Shown: one piece after another, positions 18,713-24,324 of the stretch
Position numbering within the stretch: position 1 is the stretch's first letter
Layout: the number at the start of each line of letters is the position of its first letter
Assembly: GCA_003427395.1 (NCBI GenBank)
Contig: BFEA01000031.1
Span: 1,058,665 to 1,082,988 of the forward strand
Source: Chara braunii
Taxonomy: Eukaryota; Streptophyta; Charophyceae; Charales; Characeae
Direction of reading: 5' to 3'
DNA length: 24,324 nucleotides
The notes under the pieces: model-generated
The model's database searches: none
What the model was told of the DNA's origin: nothing
Seen by the model: only the letters and a program-made list of their open reading frames with translations
Program-made: the position numbers and the translations under genes

Positions 18713-19872
18713 TTAAACCACCAGTACTTGGCCCATACATGGGCCGCGGGCCTTCCCCGTTAACGCGCCGCAGTTTTCGGGGTTCGGGGAAGGCCCGGCA
18801 GTGCAACGGAGGAGGACGTGCGTGGGCCCACAAAAACGGGGCAAATGGTCTGTAAGATGTCCTGGTGCTGTGCTATGTGGAAACGTTCGGAGGGTGAAGG
18901 CGACGAGGGGGAAAAGAGAAAAGAAAAGGAACTGCAACACGAGAAGAAGAAAAAAACAGATCGTTGCTTTTCTATCTTTTTTTTTTTTTTTTGGAAGAAA
19001 ACTGGTTTTTTATGAGTGTCCGCCAGCCCTGTAACGTTAGCACTTTTTAGAATGTATCCGGCTGTACTTGTGGGCACAGTGGATGAATCTGAGGGCTTGG
19101 TATCTCTTTTGCTCTTTGTTTTCTTTTTTGTTTTTTTTTTGGAAGCAGTGTTTCGGCTGTTTGTGCTTCTGCTCCCCGTGAGACACGGGGAGCATTCAAT
19201 GCTTGCCAACGGTTCCAAGTCCACAGCTTCACTGCGACGTAGCACTTTCCAGAATGTATCTGGCTGCAGTTCGGTGCAGCAGGGGATGTATTCGAGGGCA
19301 TTCACGTTCAAAGCTTGGTACCTCTTCTCCCCTTTGTTTTTTTTTTGTTTTTTTTTCTGTTTTTTTTTGTTTTTTTGGAAGCAGTATCGCGGCTGTTTGT
19401 GCTTCTGCTCCCCGTGAGAGACGGGGAGCATTCAATGCGTGCCAACCATTTCAATTCCAGGGCTTCACTGTGACATAGCACTTTCCAGAATGTATCTGGC
19501 TGCACTTCGCTGCAGCAGCGGATGTATCTGAGGGCAATCGCGTTCACAGCTTGGTACCTTTTTTCCCCTTTGTTTTTTTTTGTTTTTTTTTCCCTTTTCC
19601 CCGCCAGAGGCGAGGAGCATTCAACGAGATCTTTCCAGATGGATCTCGATGCACTTCTGCCCAGGCCATTTTCATGTACACGAGTGGAAACAAGGACACT
19701 ATAGCCGCTTTACATTCCAGCTGCTGGCAGCAGGTCCAGAATAAGGGCGGTACCTGTGCCAAGCATCAAATGTCCCATGTTGGTTTCCGCCCCCAGCAGG
19801 CTCGGTAAAAATCGGCACGCAGGGCATATTCAGGCTCGGCTTCAATAGCTGGGCCAAGTACTGGTGGTTTAA
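18713..19872. mobile_element. 1152-bp TTAA-duplicating DNA transposon inside integrase
   Basis: TTAA at 18713-18716 and 19869-19872 flanks a body (18717-19868) whose ends are perfect 19-bp inverted repeats (ACCACCAGTACTTGGCCCA). The host integrase phase is open on both sides, and it stays in phase only if one TTAA is kept, which identifies TTAA as the target duplication. The body encodes no transposase. It holds a 13-bp GC-rich inverted repeat (18747-18759 with 18785-18797) near the left end and a tandem array at 18993-19590. Its right end resembles that of the element at 4553-4864. It is a non-autonomous element, piggyBac-like by target choice. The ends do not start with the common piggyBac bases, so another TTAA-specific group is possible. 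Confidence 0.87.
18993..19590 (+). repeat. Tandem array of ~236-bp units with T-tracts and hairpins
   Basis: Units run about 18993-19140 (shortened), 19141-19376 and 19377-19590. Each ends in long T-tracts broken by single other bases. Each carries GTAGCACTTTCCAGAATGT-like sequence, GGATGTATC.GAGGGCA and AGCTTGGTACCT. Full units contain a hairpin: a 10-bp stem with 3-nt loop at 19171-19193, and a 9-bp stem with 5-nt loop at 19407-19429. Open frames on both strands here are repeat shadows. Confidence 0.85.
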
Positions 19873-20285
19873 TGCCGCAGTACTTTGGTCCATGGGAAGT
19901 CCAAGACATTGTGGGTAGTGATCTAGATGATCCCTTGCACGTCATCAGAATCCCTGGTCATCTGCGCACTTACCCTGTATTTCACGCTTCCAAACTTGTA
20001 CCTTTTTTTGACACAGATCTGTTCCCAAAAAGAAGGTCAATGATGCCCCCAACCATGGATGGCCACGTGGACGTCGACGACATCTTGGAACACAGAGATT
20101 TGCCTGTTCCCAAGCCTGCTGGCAGGGCTAGACCGCCCAAACCTACGAGGGAGTACCAGGTCAGGTTCAGGCATCATACGGATCCAAAAGAAGATTGTTG
20201 GTTCACAAGACAGGAGCCTGTCAAGACAGCACCTCAGATCGTGGCCGAGTACGAACGAAGACTGAAGGAGAAGGCACCTGCGTAG
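19873..20285 (+). pseudogene. pol: Integrase C-terminus and chromodomain-like tail of the second Ty3 element
   Basis: This is the continuation of the integrase interrupted at 18713. It starts with MPQYFGPWEV, then IPGHLRTYPVFHASKLVPF, the standard Ty3/Gypsy C-terminal (GPY/F-type) region. A diverged chromodomain-like segment follows (EYQVRFRHH...DCWFT...APQIVAEYERR) before a stop at 20283-20285. The aromatic-cage spacing is unusual compared with VRWKGY-type chromodomains. A purine tract and an LTR follow, as expected at the 3' end of an LTR element. Confidence 0.85.
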
Positions 20286-20308
20286 AAGCATCTCAGCGGA
20301 CTTTCGAA

Positions 20309-20323
20309 GCTAAGGGGGATGGA
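20309..20323 (+). promoter_or_regulatory. Polypurine tract
   Basis: TAAGGGGGATGGAA lies 10-25 bases before the LTR copy B boundary and after the integrase stop. That is the position where plus-strand DNA synthesis is primed in LTR retroelements. If the LTR starts right after the G-run, its left boundary moves about 15 bases upstream of my call. Confidence 0.6.
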
Positions 20324-20333
20324 ATGCGAGCAA

Positions 20334-20894
20334 TGAGCCTCGCCGAGCCCTTATCAGACATACAAGTGTTCTGGGTTGTGGCCCCCAGCAAGCCTCGTGC
20401 CCGCCCTAAGTGAAGGCAGGCCTGAATATCCACATGAGGCCTGTTCTCGACATTTTTTCCATATGTGGGTACTCAGACAGTTGCAGCACGCCAGTTGGTT
20501 ACAGAGCAACGTGAGCCTCCAGGCTCTTTCCAGCAGCAAAGGGCTGCGCTGTACAGTTGAGCCCAGGGCTCAGGCGGTTGCACCCTGGGCACACGTTGTG
20601 TGAGGCCGGCACATCACGGACTGTGCACTGGCCAATGAGCAAGCAGGATTGTCGTCACACATGTGCCGCAAGCCAATGAGAATGCTGCGAACACTTGGAG
20701 GCTTGGTGTCTGCCTGGACGTGCCTAACTGCACGAGGCCCAGTCCAGTTTCGGAAAGTGGGCCTTGGCGGAGACACTTGGGGCCCAGCTGAAGCTACTGC
20801 GCTAGTGTCTGCACGGGCGCAGCGGGTCGGGCGCGCGCCCGGCGAGGCAGAGGGCGCACAGCAGCCATAGCCGAGCTGCAGGGGCGCAATGCAG
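20334..20894 (+). mobile_element. LTR, copy B (3' LTR of the second Ty3 element)
   Basis: The segment aligns collinearly with 9759-10404. It follows integrase/chromodomain coding sequence and a polypurine tract, so it is the 3' LTR. Both CCAATGAG words are kept (about 20631 and 20672). A 9-bp GGAGGCTTG-like duplication near 20697 is private to this copy. The right edge near GGGGCGCAATGCAG is approximate. Confidence 0.8.
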
Positions 20895-21424
20895 GTGATG
20901 GCGATGGTGGTCTTCGGGTAGGAGGCGCATGAGGAGGTGATCAAGGGGTGATGAGGGAAGGAGAGAGAACGTACCTGCTGTTTGCTGGTGATCGGCATTG
21001 GTGTTGACGTCACTTACATTGGTCTTCGACTTCGGAGTGATCCAGTCGCTTGAACGTAGATAGGCTAGATAAGCTGAGTAGAGCAGGCTGGGCGCTGAGC
21101 GCCAGACAGTAGGAGCAACATTGGATACTGTAACAGTGTTGATGTGAGCAGGAGTGTCGACATTGGCACTAGAGTTCTTTGTATTTTCTCTTATGTGGAT
21201 GGAATCTTGGTGCATTGTGCTTTCTGCTTGGTACATGACTATCTGGACTACTTTGTGCACTGATTTTGCAACTTGGGTTTCTGTCGATCGCTCTCGCTCA
21301 AATTCCTTGCATAACTTGGGGGCAGTCATGAAAACAGTTTGAAAATGCACTTCAGGCAGTCCCGCGAACACAACACACCCCCACGTGACCCCCACGTGAC
21401 CCCACCTAGGTTGTATACATTCAC
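20895..21424. other. Gene-free stretch; minus-strand frame of 197 residues not recognised
   Basis: A minus frame (20802-21395) reads through this stretch and into the LTR. Its first ~110 residues have a normal-looking composition, but I recognise no domain, so it is recorded as unassigned. Two adjacent CCACGTGACCCC copies (21380-21403) contain CACGTG G-box cores. Confidence 0.35.
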
Positions 21425-21532
21425 CACTACCGGCCCTTTTTTTGGGGGGGGGAAGAAGATCAGTCTTTATTAATCATCAAAGCCAGGAAGCGGGCCCAGT
21501 AGTAGAGAGAATTCCTCACTACCGGCCCTTTT
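21425..21532 (-). mobile_element. 76-bp retroposed 3' end with 16-bp target duplication
   Basis: CACTACCGGCCCTTTT occurs exactly at 21425-21440 and 21517-21532. The 76 bases between them read on the minus strand as a short segment with TAATAAA (the AATAAA poly(A) signal is at 21466-21471), then about 20 bases and an A-tail merging with the duplication. This is the signature of LINE-machinery retroposition of a severely 5'-truncated transcript. Just before the poly(A) signal one frame ends in LLLGPLPGFDD and a stop, possibly the end of a LINE or host coding sequence. The source is unknown. Confidence 0.72.
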
Positions 21533-21929
21533 GCCTCAAGTTCATTTTCAAACTCAAACCCTGACTGGGCCATAGTTTTCTCTTTAAAAAAAAAAGGGGG
21601 TAAGTGGGACTTGGACCCGGAACTTCTGCAGCTGCTCCTGCTTTGAAAAATGTACAGAAACTTGCCTTCGACTGCAAATTGAAGACTTTCATGCCCACCT
21701 CACTACACTCGACAATGAAATCGAACTTAGGAAAATCAAAAACAAAAACAAAAAAAAAGCAGGTTCAAACCAAAAGAAAAAAAAAGAAACTTGTTACGAG
21801 TTCTCCTTCCTCATTATGGCTGCATGGGGGCCAACTTTCAGTCTAAATACAGCGATAATGACCAGGGGGGTTCTCTCCGCGTGAAGACCGGTGGGCATTA
21901 AATTACTTCTTTGCTTCCTTTCTTTTTCC
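21533..21929. other. Gene-free stretch with A-rich tracts
   Basis: A-rich runs occur at 21584-21595, 21736-21758 and 21775-21787. No gene or RNA is recognised. Confidence 0.4.
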
Positions 21930-22101
21930 TAAGGGCCAGATCCCACTGGCAAAGAGAATTGGAATAAATGGCTGAATCTGGACGTGTTCCACACAGAGAT
22001 GCAGAAAAGCAGGTCAATCACAATTGTTTGCTCCTCGGCACAAACACGTCCGGATTCAGAGTCTTATTCCAATCCTCTTCACCAGTGGGATCTGGCCCTA
22101 A
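21930..22101. mobile_element. Tourist/PIF-Harbinger-like MITE, 166 bp
   Basis: Long terminal inverted repeats of 56 bp (21933-21988 and 22043-22098) begin GGGCCAGATCCCACTGG and match at roughly 85 percent. TAA at 21930-21932 and 22099-22101 is the 3-bp target duplication typical of PIF/Harbinger elements. The central ~54 bp carry no coding capacity. The whole can fold into a near-complete hairpin. Confidence 0.85.
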
Positions 22102-22220
22102 GCCCCTAACTTCTCGTGTTCATCGGTTTCCATTATGATCTGAACTCACTCTGTTCACCAGCAGTTACATGTGTGTACGATTCAGCCACATGACCTGGAC
22201 GGATATCAAAGTAAAAACCA

Positions 22221-22421
22221 AGAGCCTAGCTCAGTGGGTACACCCATGAACTGTTGAAATACAGACAGACCCGAGTTCGAATCCAGATGAAGGTACTTGA
22301 TGAGGAAAACCAAATATTTCTGAATTGCCTGGGCCCGGTCAGCTCAATGATGATATCTCAAGGCCGTCGCCCTTGGGGGAAAAAATAAAATAAAAATAAT
22401 AATAATAATAATAATAATAAA
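22221..22421 (+). mobile_element. tRNA-derived SINE
   Basis: The head carries an RNA polymerase III A box (TAGCTCAGTGGG, 22227-22238) and B box (GTTCGAATCC, 22275-22284) at tRNA spacing, but the acceptor arms do not pair, so it is not a tRNA gene. A unique body of about 95 bp follows. The tail is A-rich, going into (AAT)n at 22379-22421. SINEs are transcribed from the internal promoter and mobilised by LINE enzymes. No clear target duplication is visible. Confidence 0.78.
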
Positions 22422-23008
22422 TCCAAACCTCAATTTATTCCAAAACATCAATTGCAAGAGGCCGGGGACCTCACAATTCAATGCTTTTTTTTAATATAAT
22501 ATTCTTATATAATATTTCTGCAACACGGATTTCACAAGCGTCGGACGGCATTCGCTGAAAAGAGGGTACAAAAAAAAAAAATAAAGACGGTTCTATGCTT
22601 TATCAGTTTAATATTGTATCTGATCCGTGGTCCATAAATTAAATAAAATAAAATAATAAATAAATAAATAAATAAACTTGCGTTCTGAAGCAGGAAAAAC
22701 AGTACGGTAAGGCAAGTGTTGAGAAGATTCGATGTTCGAGAGAAGGTAAATGGCATGAATGAAAGAGAATGACGAAGAGAGAAACCAATTTGAGGTGGGT
22801 CGAGTACTAGTTGGCGGCCGAGGGGTTCGGGAACAGGTGTTGGTGGTGGGGGGAGCGAGTGACGGAGGTTTGGAGGAGGGGGAGGCAGGGGGGAAACGGG
22901 GAGAGGCGCGAAGGCTTGCAGGAGGGGGAGATAGGGGAAAAACAGGGAGAGGAACGAGGGGTCAGATTGAGCCGCACAAGGGGCGAGAGCAAGAATGCTA
23001 AATGTGTG

Positions 23009-23012
<4 letters not shown>
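22422..23012. other. AT-rich then purine-rich gene-free stretch
   Basis: An AT palindrome-like TTTAATATAATATTCTTATATAAT region lies at 22491-22516, and an (AAAT)n run at 22637-22677. From 22740 the plus strand is strongly G/A-rich. No gene is recognised. Confidence 0.5.

Positions 23013-23088
<76 letters not shown>
23013..23088. repeat. (GA)38 microsatellite
   Basis: Uninterrupted GA dinucleotides. The Leu/Ser-repeat frame on the minus strand across it is an artefact of this run. Confidence 0.97.
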
Positions 23089-23091
<3 letters not shown>

Positions 23092-23598
23092 GGACCTTGA
23101 TGGGGAAACGGACTAAGTAACAACTTGAAGGGAGGAGGCAAGTTGCGATAAATCTCCCATTCCTGGAAATCCGAAGGATCTCCCAATCCGCGGAGGAGGA
23201 GGAGGAAGAACAAAAGAAGCAGCACGGTAAAGAGGAGGAAGAGAATATCAACGAAGACGATGACGGCACCAAAAGCCGCAAAATCGACAAGAAGGGCAAT
23301 ATGTAGGTGATGATGACATTAACAATAACGCGGATGACACTGGGAGGGTACCGTCTTTGAGGCGGGGATGGGTGGAGAAGAAAGAAGAGGGTAGGTAAAG
23401 GGGGGGAGAACGAGGAGGATAGGGAAGGGGGAGGGAAGCACACGAGCGAAAATACACGAGAGACAAAGGCAGAGAAGCGCGCTAAGAGGGCAAAATTATG
23501 ATTATACAAAATCGTAGCCCTGGCCATTCCTCGCCAGGCCCGGAAGAAAATATAGATCAGCATCGGTGTCATATAGCAAAAGAATTCAGATACCAATC

Positions 23599-23601
<3 letters not shown>
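23089..23601. other. Purine-rich gene-free stretch
   Basis: GAGGAGGA-type low-complexity sequence. The long minus-strand frame that covers it is Ser/Leu/Pro-biased and not a credible gene. Confidence 0.5.

Positions 23602-23662
<61 letters not shown>
23602..23662. repeat. (GA)30 microsatellite
   Basis: Uninterrupted GA dinucleotides, followed by more purine-rich DNA. Confidence 0.97.
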
Positions 23663-23667
<5 letters not shown>

Positions 23668-23731
23668 TCCACAGGTCAGAGGCAAATTGGGAGGACGGGT
23701 ACGTCGAGGAGGAAGCCAGCGGGGAGAGGAG

Positions 23732-23806
23732 GATGGAAGAACGGAGAGGCGGCAGAGGAGGATGGAAGAACGGAGAGGCGGCAGAGGAAGATGGAAGAAC
23801 GGAGAA
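23732..23806 (+). repeat. 29-bp minisatellite, ~2.6 units
   Basis: GATGGAAGAACGGAGAGGCG plus GCAGAGGAG is repeated at 23732, 23761 and 23790 (the last partial). The unit is purine-rich like its surroundings. Confidence 0.93.
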
Positions 23807-24042
23807 ATCTGCAGATTCCCAACTCTAAACTTATGATCTAAAACCAGATCTCCTTTCCCTGGTCGTTCTGGAGAAATCGAGTGCATCCTCCTGCAGAGTT
23901 GGAGCGTAGGCATCGCCATTTTCTACTTTCTCGTGTCGCAAAGGTGCCGACAGCACTGACACGTTCAGGTTAGAGCGTTCCCCCCCTTCCCTGTTCCCTC
24001 CTCTCGCATTCCCCTTCGATATTGTTTACGTTCAAGTGATAA

Positions 24043-24044
<2 letters not shown>

Positions 24045-24095
<51 letters not shown>
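24045..24095. repeat. (TC)25 microsatellite
   Basis: Uninterrupted TC run ending three bases before the adapter sequence. It shares its motif with the start of the window. Confidence 0.97.
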
Positions 24096-24098
<3 letters not shown>

Positions 24099-24136
24099 CT
24101 GTCTCTTATACACATCTAGATGTGTATAAGAGACAG
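24099..24136. other. Nextera mate-pair junction adapter (assembly artefact)
   Basis: The 38 bases are CTGTCTCTTATACACATCT followed immediately by its exact reverse complement. That is the Tn5 mosaic end in both orientations, the circularisation junction of Nextera mate-pair libraries. It is not genomic. Sequence on either side was joined in vitro or by misassembly. Confidence 0.97.
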
Positions 24137-24324
24137 ATATCGGTCCATGCACTATTCTTTCACCCACCGGACCTAATCATGATTGTCCGATGGACTTCAA
24201 ATTGAAGCTCCCTGATTCCATGTACCGCACTAACTTACATGACGTGTTCCATGTATCTCTTTTGCGCCCCTTCAGACGGTCTCCTCCCGAGTTCCACGGT
24301 CGACCTTACCCTCGCCCCTCTCCC
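24137..24324 (+). pseudogene. pol: Another copy of the first Ty3 element's integrase/chromodomain junction (fragment)
   Basis: This aligns with 16615-16804. The first ~75 bases differ by about ten substitutions and indels, while 24213-24324 is identical to the counterpart. It lacks the extra base that shifts the frame at 16660, so its phase is open from GPNHD into the FHVSLLRPF region as far as the window end. Because the adapter precedes it, its genomic location is unknown. Confidence 0.85.

Noticed and set aside
18760-19431. 223-residue minus frame and plus frames across the TTAA element
   Set aside because: They are translations of the tandem array and its T-tracts (Lys/Phe runs), with repeated peptide phrases. 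There is no transposase motif.
22221-22295. Functional tRNA gene
   Set aside because: A and B boxes are good, but the acceptor and T stems do not pair and an A-rich tail follows, so a SINE fits better.
22532-23596. 354-residue minus-strand open frame with a long Ser-Leu run
   Set aside because: The frame exists because a (GA)38 run and purine-rich DNA lack stops in that phase. Composition is Ser/Leu/Pro/Phe-biased and no domain is visible.
23970-24167. 65-residue minus frame containing SYTHLDVYKRQ
   Set aside because: The peptide is a translation of the Nextera junction adapter plus a TC run.

Overview
The window looks like repeat-dense, gene-poor nuclear DNA of a eukaryote. The basis is Ty3/Gypsy (Metaviridae-type) retrotransposon polyproteins with chromodomain-like tails, two decayed U6 spliceosomal RNA copies, a tRNA-headed SINE, MITE-like elements and long (GA)n/(TC)n/(CA)n microsatellites. 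A plant or streptophyte alga is plausible (for example a charophyte such as Chara), but that is an impression from the retroelement proteins and not something the bases prove. I see no intact host gene and no intact autonomous element. Nearly every long open frame is either retroelement debris or a shadow over low-complexity DNA. Layout: 1-107 is a compound microsatellite. 108-926 holds a degenerate ~100-bp tandem repeat. 927-982 is a complete type III hammerhead self-cleaving ribozyme. 983-4548 is pyrimidine-rich and then unrecognised DNA, with a CA minisatellite, a tRNA-like SINE head (3233-3300) and a plus-strand U6 pseudogene (3855-3934). 4549-4868 is a 312-bp element flanked by TTAA duplications. 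4869-7446 consists of diverged direct repeats. 7447-9334 contains the probable leader of a minus-strand LTR element, with a tRNA-Asp-like primer site, and a tandem repeat. 9335-9421 is a minus-strand U6 pseudogene. 9759-10404 is an LTR (copy A). 10635-17212 is a chromodomain-type Ty3/Gypsy element carrying gag, protease, reverse transcriptase, RNase H, integrase and chromodomain in order. It is broken by at least six lesions: a stop and a frameshift in gag, a frameshift after protease, a small deletion in RT, a frameshift near the integrase C-terminus, and a stop in the chromodomain. 17213-17954 is its probable 3' non-coding/LTR tail with a 13-bp minisatellite. 17955-20285 is the integrase and chromodomain-like 3' part of a second, distinct Ty3/Gypsy element. 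It is interrupted precisely at a TTAA by a 1152-bp DNA transposon, and is followed by a purine tract and LTR copy B (20334-20894). Downstream lie a 76-bp retroposed 3' end with 16-bp target duplications (21425-21532), a Tourist/Harbinger-like MITE with TAA duplication (21930-22101), a SINE (22221-22421) and purine-rich microsatellite DNA. At 24099-24136 is a perfect Nextera mate-pair junction adapter, so the last 188 bases (another copy of the first element's integrase/chromodomain junction) should not be trusted as physically contiguous. How the parts relate: the DNA is a nest of insertions inside insertions. The same LTR family sits about 10.5 kb apart (copies A and B) and brackets the first element. 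The two TTAA elements share terminal sequences, so they are one mobile family that was active after the second Ty3 element had inserted. The hammerhead ribozyme is the best candidate for a functional RNA in the window.
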